DNA from: Hyphomicrobiales bacterium | GTDB lineage: Bacteria > Pseudomonadota > Alphaproteobacteria > Rhizobiales > Xanthobacteraceae | Direction: 5' to 3' | NCBI GenBank assembly: GCA_023266695.1 | Contig: JAHFPO010000024.1 | Span: 1-20,105, forward strand | DNA: 20,105 bases | Shown: positions 1 through 6,557 of the stretch, piece by piece | Layout: each line of letters begins with the position of its first letter | Numbering within the stretch: the first letter of the stretch is position 1 | Notes under the pieces: model-generated | Told to the model about the DNA's origin: nothing | Databases searched by the model: none | Seen by the model: the letters and a program-made list of their open reading frames with translations, nothing else | Translations under genes and position numbers: made by a program

Positions 1-249
1 ATCCCGTTCCTCGACAAGTATGTTCCGGTGGTCGATGTCGCCCAAGGCCGCATCGTCGCCGATCCGCCGGCGGGAATCTTTAATCCCTCTCCCCTTGTGG
101 GAGAGGGTGGCGAGGATCGAGCCGGGCGAGATCCGAGCCGGGTGAGGGGTAAGGTGAAGAAAAAGGGTTTATTGCACAAACCCCTCACCCGATCCTCCGC
201 CGGCTCGCGCCGGCGTCGGACCACCCTCTCCCACAAGGGGAGAGGGTAA
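1..249 (+). CDS. rimM: RimM, 16S rRNA processing protein, C-terminal end (partial at 5' side)
   Basis: Frame 1 is open from the first base and ends at TAA 247-249. Residues 1 to about 27 read IPFLDKYVPVVDVAQGRIV followed by ADPPAG, which matches the end of the PRC-barrel domain of RimM, the 30S assembly factor that binds S19. Identity is supported by the position directly before trmD and rplS, the usual rpsP-rimM-trmD-rplS operon. From about base 85 the frame runs into a palindromic repeat and gains roughly 55 low-complexity, Arg/Gly/Ser-rich residues that are not RimM-like. The stop codon is therefore supplied by the repeat. The TAA visible at 81-83 is out of frame. The upstream part of the gene lies outside the window, so only the C-terminus can be judged. 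Confidence 0.85.
   Translation: MPFLDKYVPVVDVAQGRIVADPPAGIFNPSPLVGEGGEDRAGRDPSRVRGKVKKKGLLHKPLTRSSAGSRRRRTTLSHKGRG
85..246. repeat. Large palindromic intergenic repeat (inverted arms about 65 bp)
   Basis: The arms are 85-149 and 181-246, separated by a 31-base loop (150-180). The outermost 26 bases of the two arms are perfect reverse complements, as are the innermost 10 (gggtgagggg); the middles are only loosely complementary. Each outer end also contains its own small palindrome (ccctctccc / gggagaggg around a ttgt-type loop), giving nested hairpins. I recognise the ccctctcccc-ttgt-gggagaggg pattern as a dispersed repeat common in Rhizobiales genomes; that is recalled, not searched. It lies inside the transcribed rimM-trmD segment and leaves only 14 bases between the rimM stop and the trmD start. 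Confidence 0.85.
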
Positions 250-263
250 TAAGACAGCCGATC

Positions 264-971
264 ATGTGGCGCGCTTCCATCCTCACGCTCTTTCCGGAGC
301 TGTTTCCCGGGCCGCTGGCGGCAAGTCTTGCCGGGCGCGCGCTCGCGGCCGGCATCTGGACCTGCGAGGCGATCGATATCCGCGCTTCCGCGACCGATCG
401 CCATCGCTCCGCCGACGACACTCCGGCGGGCGGCGGCCCCGGCATGGTGATGCGGGCGGACGTGCTCGCCCGCGCGATCGACGCCGCCACACCCGCGGGC
501 GATCCGCGCGCCCGCATCCTGCTCACGCCGCGCGGCCGGCCCTTGACCCAGGCGCGGGTGCGCGCACTCGCTGAAAGCACCGGAGTTCTCGTCGTATGCG
601 GGCGTTTCGAGGGGGTGGACGAGCGCGTGATCGAAGCGCGCGCACTCGAGGAAGTCTCGATCGGTGATTATGTGCTGTCGGGCGGCGAGGTCGCAGCTTA
701 TGCGTTGATCGATGCCTGCGTGCGGCTGTTGCCCGGTGTGATGGGCAAGGAGGCGTCCCAGGCGGAGGAAAGCTTCGAGGCGGGGCTCCTCGAATATCCG
801 CAATATACCCGGCCGCAGGTGTTCGAGGGCCGCGCCATTCCCGAAGTGCTCATTTCAGGCGACCACAAGCGGGTCGAGGCCTGGCGGCGGGCGGAAGCCG
901 AGCGCATCACGCGCGAGCGCCGGCCCGACCTATGGGCGAGGCGCAAGGGCCAAACCACTGAAAGGGAATGA
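264..971 (+). CDS. trmD: tRNA (guanine-37-N1)-methyltransferase TrmD
   Basis: TrmD transfers a methyl group from S-adenosylmethionine to N1 of G37 in tRNAs, which prevents +1 frameshifting. The 235-residue product has the SPOUT knot motifs: PAGGGPGMVM (54-63), CGRFEGVDERV (112-122), SIGDYVLSGGE (132-142) and LLEYPQYTRP (175-184), then the C-terminal RRPDLW. Numbering runs level with E. coli TrmD from about residue 50; Arg154 is kept, but the position of the catalytic Asp169 is Glu (AEESF). The ATG at 264 follows the repeat directly, and no clear Shine-Dalgarno is visible, so translation may depend on coupling from rimM. The stop at 969-971 is followed 83 bases later by rplS. Confidence 0.97.
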   Translation: MWRASILTLFPELFPGPLAASLAGRALAAGIWTCEAIDIRASATDRHRSADDTPAGGGPGMVMRADVLARAIDAATPAGDPRARILLTPRGRPLTQARVRALAESTGVLVVCGRFEGVDERVIEARALEEVSIGDYVLSGGEVAAYALIDACVRLLPGVMGKEASQAEESFEAGLLEYPQYTRPQVFEGRAIPEVLISGDHKRVEAWRRAEAERITRERRPDLWARRKGQTTERE

Positions 972-1054
972 CAAGCCGCGCGAGTTGTCGTATAGGCGGC
1001 CCCGATCCCGGATCAAAACATGCCGCGACGCTCTCGGCGGGCGCGGAGGTCGCC

Positions 1055-1474
1055 ATGAACATCATCGAAACCATCGAGCGCGAGGAAATCGCGCGGCTCG
1101 TCCAAGGCAAGAAAATTCCCGACTTCATGCCGGGCGACACCCTGCAGGTGAACGTCAAGGTGGTCGAGGGCGAGCGCACCCGCGTGCAGGCCTATGAGGG
1201 CGTCTGCATCGGGCGCTCGGGCGCGGGGTTGAACGAGAGCTTCACCGTGCGCAAGATCTCCTACGGCGAGGGAGTGGAGCGTGTCTTCCCGCTCTATTCG
1301 CCGATGATCGATTCGATCGCGGTCGTTCGCCGCGGCAAGGTGCGCCGCGCCAAGCTCTATTACCTGCGCGCGCGCCGCGGCAAGAAGGCGCGCATCACCG
1401 AGAAGCAGGACTATGCGGGCGAGATGGGCGAAGTCGCCGAGGCCGGTGAAGCCCCGGAGACGAAGAGCGGGTGA
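1055..1474 (+). CDS. rplS: 50S ribosomal protein L19
   Basis: L19 is a large-subunit protein at the 30S-50S interface. The product of 139 residues begins MNIIETIEREE and carries the L19 core: a PGDTLQVNVKV-like strand, RVQAYEGVCIGR, SFTVRKISYGEGVERVFP and the basic RRGKVRRAKLYYLR segment. The acidic, alanine-rich tail after residue 120 is the variable C-terminal extension found in alphaproteobacterial L19. The frame is open further upstream to 968, but ATG 1055 is chosen because it gives the family N-terminus and has GGAGG at 1045-1049, five bases away. It follows trmD in the usual order and ends eight bases before the leuC start. Confidence 0.97.
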   Translation: MNIIETIEREEIARLVQGKKIPDFMPGDTLQVNVKVVEGERTRVQAYEGVCIGRSGAGLNESFTVRKISYGEGVERVFPLYSPMIDSIAVVRRGKVRRAKLYYLRARRGKKARITEKQDYAGEMGEVAEAGEAPETKSG

Positions 1475-1482
1475 GGCGCGCG

Positions 1483-2892
1483 ATGAAGCCCCGCACCCTC
1501 TACGACAAGATCTGGGACGATCATCTGGTCGACGAGCAGCCCGACGGCACCTGCCTCATCTATGTCGACCGTCACCTCGTCCACGAGGTGACTTCGCCCC
1601 AGGCCTTCGAGGGCCTGCGCATCGCCCGCCGCAAGGTGCGCGCGCCGGAGAAGACGCTCGCGGTGGTCGACCATAACGTGCCGACCACCAACCGCTCCAA
1701 GGGCATCGACGACCCCGAATCCAAGCTGCAGGTCGAGACGCTCGCCGAGAACGCGCGCGATTTCGGCATCGAATATTACGACGAGCACGATCGCCGGCAG
1801 GGCATCGTCCACATCATCGGCCCCGAGCAGGGCTTCACGCTGCCGGGCACCACCATCGTCTGCGGCGACAGTCACACCGCGACCCACGGCGCCTTCGGCG
1901 CGCTCGCCTACGGCATCGGCACATCCGAGGTCGAGCATGTGCTCGCGACCCAGACCCTGATCCAGTCGAAGTCGAAGAACATGCGCGTCACCGTCGACGG
2001 GAAATTGCCCCAGGGCGTGAGCGCCAAGGACATCATCCTCGCCATCATCGGCGAGATCGGCGCCGGCGGCGGCACCGGCAGCGCCATCGAATATGCCGGT
2101 GAGGCGATCCGCGCTCTCTCGATGGAAGGGCGGATGACGATCTGCAACATGTCGGTCGAAGGCGGCGCGCGCGCCGGCATGGTGGCGCCTGACGAGAAGA
2201 CCTTCGCCTATCTCAAGGACCGGCCGAAGGCGCCGAAGGGCGAGGCCTGGGACGCGGCCATGCGTTACTGGGAGACGCTCCACTCGGACGACAAGGCTCC
2301 CTTCGACCGCGAAGTGAAGCTCGATGCCGGCAAGCTGCCGCCGCTCGTCACCTGGGGCACCAGCCCCGAGGACGTGGTCGCGGTCACCGGAATGGTGCCC
2401 GATCCGGGGAAACTCTCCGACGAGCATCGGCGCGCGGCCAAGCAGCGCGCGCTCGACTATATGGGTCTCACGCCCGGGACCAAGATCACCGACATCAAGC
2501 TCGACCGCGTCTTCATCGGCTCCTGCACCAATGCGCGCATCGAGGACCTGCGTCTGGTCGCGAAAGTGGTCGAAGGCCGCAAGGTGGCGGGCAGCGTGCG
2601 CGCCATGATCGTGCCGGGCTCGGGCCTGGTGAAGGCGCAGGCGGAGGCCGAAGGGCTCGACAAGATTTTCCAGGCGGCGGGCTTCGAATGGCGCGAACCC
2701 GGCTGCTCCATGTGCCTCGGCATGAATCCGGACCAGCTCGGCGCGGAAGAGCGCTGCGCCTCGACCTCGAACCGCAATTTCGAAGGGCGGCAGGGCTACA
2801 AGGGCCGCACCCATCTGGTATCGCCGGCGATGGCGGCGGCGGCGGCGGTCGCGGGGCATTTCGTCGATGTGCGCGAGTGGCCGCGGAACTGA
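1483..2892 (+). CDS. leuC: 3-isopropylmalate dehydratase large subunit LeuC
   Basis: LeuC with LeuD isomerises 2-isopropylmalate to 3-isopropylmalate through cis-dimethylcitraconate, the second step of leucine synthesis. The 469 residues match the usual LeuC length. [4Fe-4S] ligands of the aconitase superfamily are visible: Cys348 in FIGSCTNAR, and Cys408 and Cys411 in PGCSMCLGMNPD. GDSHTATHGAFGALA lies at 128-142. A GTG at 1471 overlaps the rplS stop (GTGA), but ATG 1483 gives the family start MKPRTLYDKIWDDH and has a tgagg Shine-Dalgarno-like sequence six bases upstream. Spacing to rplS is 8 bases, so co-transcription with the ribosomal protein gene is likely. Its partner leuD lies about 1.9 kb downstream. 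Confidence 0.98.
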   Translation: MKPRTLYDKIWDDHLVDEQPDGTCLIYVDRHLVHEVTSPQAFEGLRIARRKVRAPEKTLAVVDHNVPTTNRSKGIDDPESKLQVETLAENARDFGIEYYDEHDRRQGIVHIIGPEQGFTLPGTTIVCGDSHTATHGAFGALAYGIGTSEVEHVLATQTLIQSKSKNMRVTVDGKLPQGVSAKDIILAIIGEIGAGGGTGSAIEYAGEAIRALSMEGRMTICNMSVEGGARAGMVAPDEKTFAYLKDRPKAPKGEAWDAAMRYWETLHSDDKAPFDREVKLDAGKLPPLVTWGTSPEDVVAVTGMVPDPGKLSDEHRRAAKQRALDYMGLTPGTKITDIKLDRVFIGSCTNARIEDLRLVAKVVEGRKVAGSVRAMIVPGSGLVKAQAEAEGLDKIFQAAGFEWREPGCSMCLGMNPDQLGAEERCASTSNRNFEGRQGYKGRTHLVSPAMAAAAAVAGHFVDVREWPRN

Positions 2893-2918
2893 AGCCGGGC
2901 CGCGCAATGGAAAAATGA

Positions 2919-2945
2919 AACGGGCGCGCTTCATACGCGCCCGTT
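2919..2945 (+). terminator. Hairpin after leuC, probable terminator
   Basis: aacgggcgcg (2919-2928) pairs perfectly over 10 bp with cgcgcccgtt (2936-2945) around a 7-base loop, 26 bases after the leuC stop. The sequence that follows (ctcgcttc) is only weakly T-rich, so termination by this hairpin alone is uncertain. A leftward gene end lies just beyond it, so it may serve both strands. Confidence 0.6.
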
Positions 2946-3000
2946 CTCGCTTCACAGTGAACTTACCAGCAACGCCAGACGCGCCGACGCGCGAAGTTTG

Positions 3001-3190
3001 TCAGCAGATGTATGCCCAGGCCCAGACCCAACGGCCTCTGCGCAGGTCGAAAACGCGAATGTAGTCGTGGCAGGGGTCGCCGATGTCGAACGGCTCATAG
3101 ACGAATAGGCCGCCGCGCCAGAAGCCGCTGCTGTGACGATGGCCATGCTGCCACCGGTTGCCATGGTTCCTAGTTGCCGCCACCACCCTT
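3001..3190 (-). pseudogene. C-terminal portion of a small secreted protein, out of frame with its N-terminal portion
   Basis: This leftward frame (open from 3219) ends at 3001 and reads NHGNRWQHGHRHSSGFWRGG, then FVYEPFDIGDPCHDYIRV and finally WVWAWAYIC. The His/Gly-rich stretch, an aromatic segment and two late cysteines are typical of the mature part of small secreted proteins of Rhizobiales. No signal peptide or ribosome-binding site starts it. The signal-peptide ORF at 3170-3355 enters the same DNA one frame away. Losing one base, for instance in the C5 run at 3195-3199, would join the two into one secreted protein. I read the pair as a single frameshifted gene. A sequencing error or programmed frameshift is also possible. 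Confidence 0.5.
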
Positions 3191-3355
3191 GTCTCCCCCA
3201 TCCCTGACAAAGATGACATCGGAATTGACGGCCGCAGAAATGCCGGAGTGACTGGAGCTCAGTTGGACGGCACCGGCCGATACCGGCGTGAATGAATAAG
3301 CCGCGAGGCCGACCGCGCCGAGCGTGGTAGACATGACGAGAAGCCGCTTGATCAT
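3170..3355 (-). CDS. Small secreted protein, 61 residues, possibly the 5' part of a frameshifted gene
   Basis: The product starts MIKRLLVMSTTLGAVGLAAY and has a clear Sec signal peptide: a basic MIKR, a hydrophobic core to about residue 20, and a likely cleavage after VSAGA near residue 29. The mature part is about 32 residues and ends GGDKGGGGN. A good Shine-Dalgarno (ggaag, five bases before the ATG on the minus strand, about 3361-3365) supports the start. No family is recognised for this piece alone. The continuation at 3001-3190 lies in another frame, so this product may be truncated. Confidence 0.5.
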   Translation of the reverse strand: MIKRLLVMSTTLGAVGLAAYSFTPVSAGAVQLSSSHSGISAAVNSDVIFVRDGGDKGGGGN

Positions 3356-3562
3356 GATATCTTCCGTGAGCGTAATCGACCCTACGATTTTGTTCAGGCC
3401 GGATCGGGACGTAATATCCTGATATTCTCAGGGTGAACTGCGCCTGAGACGCTTATTCATTTGGCATTCACGGAGGTAGAGTGGCTTTCCACGCAGCGGC
3501 CGAGCGCTTGGCTGGGGCGTCGCCGTCGTGCTCGCGCTCCACATGTTGCGGACCTGGGGACC

Positions 3563-4018
3563 ATGAACGCGGAAAAATCTCCTTCCTGGCGTAACGCCAC
3601 GGCACCTGCGTTGGAGGAGTTCGAGGCGCTCGCATCGGCGGCCTACGCGCGGCTGCCCGCGCACTTCCGCGAACTTTGCGATCACCTCATTATCCGGGTC
3701 GAGGATTTTCCGGCCGCCAAGGTGCTCGAGGAGATGGAGGTCGAGAGTCCCTTCGATCTGCTCGGTCTGTTCACCGGCGTCGGATTGCCCCAGGACGGGG
3801 CCGCGGCCGAGACCGGGCGGCTTCCAAACATGATCCATCTCTATCGCCGGCCGATCCTCGATTATTGGGCCGAGCACAAAGAGACGCTCGAAGCCATCAT
3901 CGCGCACGTGCTGGTGCACGAGATCGGCCACCATTTCGGTTTGTCGGATGAAGATATGGAGCGGATCGAAGCGGCGGCGGACGAATCAGGCGGTGCTAGT
4001 CCGGAAGACACGCGCTAG
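3563..4018 (+). CDS. Zincin-like metallopeptidase family protein (HExxH)
   Basis: The product of 151 residues has the full zinc-site motif HEIGHHFGLSD (119-129), that is HExxHxxGxxD, near its C-terminus. Other conserved stretches are ESPFDLLGLFTGVGL (61-75) and LPNMIHLYRRPILDYW (87-102). This matches the small bacterial 'metallopeptidase family / possibl zinc metallo-peptidase' group (Pfam Zincin_1, from memory). There is no signal peptide, so it is probably cytoplasmic; substrates are unknown. The frame is open upstream to 3461, but ATG 3563 gives the usual N-terminus just before the conserved ALEEFEALA helix. The TAG stop (4016-4018) is contributed by the start of the palindromic repeat that follows. 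Confidence 0.85.
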   Translation: MNAEKSPSWRNATAPALEEFEALASAAYARLPAHFRELCDHLIIRVEDFPAAKVLEEMEVESPFDLLGLFTGVGLPQDGAAAETGRLPNMIHLYRRPILDYWAEHKETLEAIIAHVLVHEIGHHFGLSDEDMERIEAAADESGGASPEDTR

Positions 4019-4121
4019 GGCGTGATCCCGAAAAGTGGGGACCGGTTTTCGGATAAGATCACGCCCAAAATCAAAATGTTGGGGGGGCAGGCCGATTCAA
4101 TTCGAACTGATCGGACTCTAG
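4015..4121 (+). repeat. Composite palindromic repeat, single copy (core 4018-4066 plus tail)
   Basis: The 49-bp core is an interrupted palindrome: gggcgtgatc / gatcacgccc form the outer arms and ccgaaaa / ttttcgg the inner arms. It is followed by a tail of about 55 bases containing caggccgattcaattcg. Core and tail recur in reverse orientation at 17102-17206 with only about ten differences. In this copy the core has gtggggacc where the other copies have gtggaaacc. The element begins with ctag, which provides the stop of the preceding gene, and it lies 74 bases upstream of the HXXEE gene. Confidence 0.9.
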
Positions 4122-4195
4122 TGCTCGATTTGGCGTCGTGCTACTCTTTCAATCCGATCTGATTCTCGTTCGGATTCACATCGAGGGGGAAATCC

Positions 4196-4663
4196 ATGTC
4201 ACGCACAGATCTCGCTTGGCTCGCGGTTGCCGCCTATGCGCTGCACATTCTCGAGGAGCATATCCTCGACTGGCAGAGCTCGGCGCGCAAACAAATGAAT
4301 CTTTCCATGGAGCGGGACCACTACGTCATCATTGAAATCGTCCTGCTCATCCTCGGCGCAGTCGCCGCCATGCTGGTGGGATCGCAACCGGTCTTCGCGC
4401 TTGCGTTCGCGGTGTTCCTGGTCATCAATGTCACCTTCTTCCACCTCCTGCCCATGATCCTGGCGGGTGGAAAATTCTCGCCCGGCGTGATCACGGGGAT
4501 CTTGCTGTTCTATCCGCTCGCCTGGAAGCAGTATCAACTGGCGAGCAACGCGCCCCAGGAGACGCTGATCTGGGCCGTGGTGATCGGCGCGGCGATCATC
4601 CTGTGGCCGGTGCTGTTGCTGAAGCTTCGCAAGCGGCCCTATTTCCGGCAGGGCGGCCGCTAG
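4196..4663 (+). CDS. HXXEE domain-containing membrane protein
   Basis: The product has 155 residues with about five hydrophobic segments (roughly 6-24, 43-62, 66-88, 96-112 and 123-143). The motif HILEE at 17-21 inside the first segment gives the family its name (HXXEE, Pfam, from memory). INVTFFHLLP (77-86) and SPGVITG (95-101) are further polar-in-membrane motifs expected in this family. It is an inner-membrane protein of unknown biochemical role; His and Glu within the membrane suggest metal or proton chemistry, but that is inference. ATG 4196 is supported by gaggggga at 4183-4190, five bases away. It stands alone between a repeat and two hairpins, so it is probably transcribed separately from leuD. 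Confidence 0.85.
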   Translation: MSRTDLAWLAVAAYALHILEEHILDWQSSARKQMNLSMERDHYVIIEIVLLILGAVAAMLVGSQPVFALAFAVFLVINVTFFHLLPMILAGGKFSPGVITGILLFYPLAWKQYQLASNAPQETLIWAVVIGAAIILWPVLLLKLRKRPYFRQGGR

Positions 4664-4680
4664 TAGCCACCATCCCGGGC

Positions 4681-4757
4681 GGCGGGGCCGGTCAGCCGGT
4701 CCCGCCCCTCCGGGCTTCGTGTTGCAAAGCCCTCGGACGCTCGGCCGGGGGCTTTGC
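4681..4757 (+). terminator. Two tandem hairpins between the HXXEE gene and leuD
   Basis: Hairpin 1 pairs 4681-4691 with 4696-4706 (11 bp, one G-U, four-base loop). Hairpin 2 pairs 4724-4736 with 4745-4757 (13 bp, gcaaagccctcgg with ccgggggctttgc, one G-U, eight-base loop). Neither is followed by a clean T-run (tcctttgcg after the second). They may terminate the HXXEE transcript or form structure in a leuD leader. No leucine-rich leader peptide was found in the short stretch before leuD. Confidence 0.5.
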
Positions 4758-4826
4758 TCCTTTGCGCCCACCCGCTAGAACGCTCTGAAGGGCACGCGCT
4801 CGCGGCCGCAGATAGAGCCTAAGTCC

Positions 4827-5432
4827 ATGGAAAAATTCACGATTCTCACCGGCGTCGCGGCTCCTTTGAAGATGATCAATGTCGATACCGACAAGATCAT
4901 CCCGAAGCAGTATCTGAAGACGATCAAGCGCACCGGCCTCGGCCGCGGCCTGTTCTCGGAAATGCGCTACCGCGACGACGGCAAGGAAAATCCGGACTTC
5001 GTGCTCAACAAGCCGGCTTACCGCAAGGCCAAGATCCTGGTCGCCGGCGACAATTTCGGCTGCGGCTCCTCGCGCGAGCACGCGCCGTGGGCGCTCCTCG
5101 ACTTCGGCATCCGCTGCGTGATCTCGACCTCGTTCGCCGACATTTTCTACGGCAACTGCTTCAAGAACGGCATTCTGCCGATCAAAGTGAGCGCCGCGGA
5201 GCTTGAAAAACTCTTCGACGACGCCGAACGCGGCGCCAATGCGACGCTCACCATCGATCTCGAGAAACAGGAAATTCACGGCCCCGACGGCGGCACGATC
5301 AAGTTCGACGTCGATGCTCACCGCAAGCACTGCTTGCTCAACGGTCTCGACGACATCGGGCTCACCATGAAGAAGCGCGCGAAGATCGAGACCTTCGAGA
5401 AGAAGGCGGGCCGCGCGCGGCCGTGGGCCTGA
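4827..5432 (+). CDS. leuD: 3-isopropylmalate dehydratase small subunit LeuD
   Basis: LeuD is the swivelling subunit that completes the LeuCD isomerase active site. The 201 residues match the usual bacterial length. Characteristic stretches are INVDTDKIIPKQYLKTIKRTG (within 17-37), the binding loop GDNFGCGSSREHAPWAL (74-90), and ADIFYGNCFKNGILPI, a strongly conserved LeuD segment. The ATG at 4827 gives the standard MEKFTILTGVAAPL N-terminus, although the Shine-Dalgarno is weak (taag). The stop is nine bases before leuB, so leuD and leuB form a transcription unit apart from leuC. Confidence 0.98.
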   Translation: MEKFTILTGVAAPLKMINVDTDKIIPKQYLKTIKRTGLGRGLFSEMRYRDDGKENPDFVLNKPAYRKAKILVAGDNFGCGSSREHAPWALLDFGIRCVISTSFADIFYGNCFKNGILPIKVSAAELEKLFDDAERGANATLTIDLEKQEIHGPDGGTIKFDVDAHRKHCLLNGLDDIGLTMKKRAKIETFEKKAGRARPWA

Positions 5433-5441
5433 ACGCGACCG

Positions 5442-6554
5442 ATGCCGACTTTCAAGCTCCTGCTTCTCCCCGGCGACGGCATCGGCCCCGAGGTGATGGC
5501 CGAGATGAAGCGCGTCATCGCCTTCCTGGAGGCGCGCGGGCTCGCCGCCTTCGCGATCGAAGAGGATCTGGTCGGCGGCGCGGCCTACGACGCCCATGGC
5601 AAGGCGATCTCGGAGGCCGCGATGGCGAAGGCGAAGGCCGCCGATGCGGTCCTGTTCGGCGCGGTGGGCGGTCCGAAATGGCACAAGGTCCCCTATGAGG
5701 CGCGGCCGGAGGCGGGGCTCCTGCGCCTGCGCAAGGATTTGGGCCTGTTCGCGAACCTCAGACCCGCGATCTGCTATCCGGCGCTCGCCGACGCCTCCAG
5801 CCTCAAGCGCGAGCTGGTCGAAGGGCTCGACATCATGATCGTGCGCGAGCTCACCGGCGGGGTCTATTTCGGCGAGCCCAAGACCATCACCGACCTCGGC
5901 AACGGCCAGAAGCGCGCCGTCGACACCCAGGTCTACGACACCTACGAGATCGAGCGCATCGCCCGCGTCGCCTTCGAGCTGGCGAGAAGGCGCCGGAACA
6001 AGGTGACCTCGATGGAGAAGCGCAACGTGATGAAATCGGGCGTGCTCTGGCACGAGGTGGTGAGCGAGGTGCATCGGCGCGAATACAAGGATGTCGAGCT
6101 CGAGCACCAGCTCGCCGACGCCGGCGGCATGCAGCTGGTGCGCCAGCCCAAGCAGTTCGACGTGATCGTGACGGATAATCTCTTCGGCGACATGCTCTCC
6201 GACGTCGCCGCCATGCTCACCGGCTCGCTCGGCATGCTGCCCTCGGCCTCGCTCGGCGAGGTCGACGCCAAGACCAAGAAGCGGCGCGCGCTCTATGAGC
6301 CGGTGCACGGCTCGGCGCCCGACATCGCCGGCACGGGACAGGCCAATCCGATCGCCATGATCGGTTCGCTCGCCATGGCGCTGCGCTACAGCTTCGGGCT
6401 TGCGGAGACGGCCGACCTCATCGACCAGGCGATCGCCGGAGTCCTCGCCCAAGGCCTGCGCACCGCCGACATTCGCGGCGAAGCCAAGCGCACGGTCGGC
6501 ACCGCCGCAATGGGCGACGCCATAATCGCGGAGCTCGAGCGGAAGTCGGCCTGA
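5442..6554 (+). CDS. leuB: 3-isopropylmalate dehydrogenase
   Basis: LeuB oxidatively decarboxylates 3-isopropylmalate with NAD+ to 2-oxoisocaproate, the last step before transamination to leucine. The 370-residue product has LLPGDGIGPEVM near the N-terminus, LLRLRKDLGLFANLRPA for substrate binding, VRELTGGVYFG, the lysine-bearing SMEKRNVMKSG, the metal-binding TDNLFGDMLSD, and EPVHGSAPDIAGTGQANP, the nucleotide loop. SMEKRNV instead of the enteric SIDKANV is, from memory, the usual alphaproteobacterial form. Nine bases separate it from leuD. Its 3' end is convergent with the next gene, leaving only three bases between the stops. Confidence 0.98.
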   Translation: MPTFKLLLLPGDGIGPEVMAEMKRVIAFLEARGLAAFAIEEDLVGGAAYDAHGKAISEAAMAKAKAADAVLFGAVGGPKWHKVPYEARPEAGLLRLRKDLGLFANLRPAICYPALADASSLKRELVEGLDIMIVRELTGGVYFGEPKTITDLGNGQKRAVDTQVYDTYEIERIARVAFELARRRRNKVTSMEKRNVMKSGVLWHEVVSEVHRREYKDVELEHQLADAGGMQLVRQPKQFDVIVTDNLFGDMLSDVAAMLTGSLGMLPSASLGEVDAKTKKRRALYEPVHGSAPDIAGTGQANPIAMIGSLAMALRYSFGLAETADLIDQAIAGVLAQGLRTADIRGEAKRTVGTAAMGDAIIAELERKSA

Positions 6555-6557
6555 GTA

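Noticed and set aside
1411..2955. 514-codon leftward open frame across leuC
   Set aside because: It is antisense to a certain leuC, with Arg/His/Ala/Gly-rich composition typical of shadow frames in GC-rich DNA; no domain or ribosome-binding site.
4692..6452. 586-codon leftward open frame across leuD and leuB
   Set aside because: Antisense to two certain genes; composition of a shadow frame, no recognisable motif.
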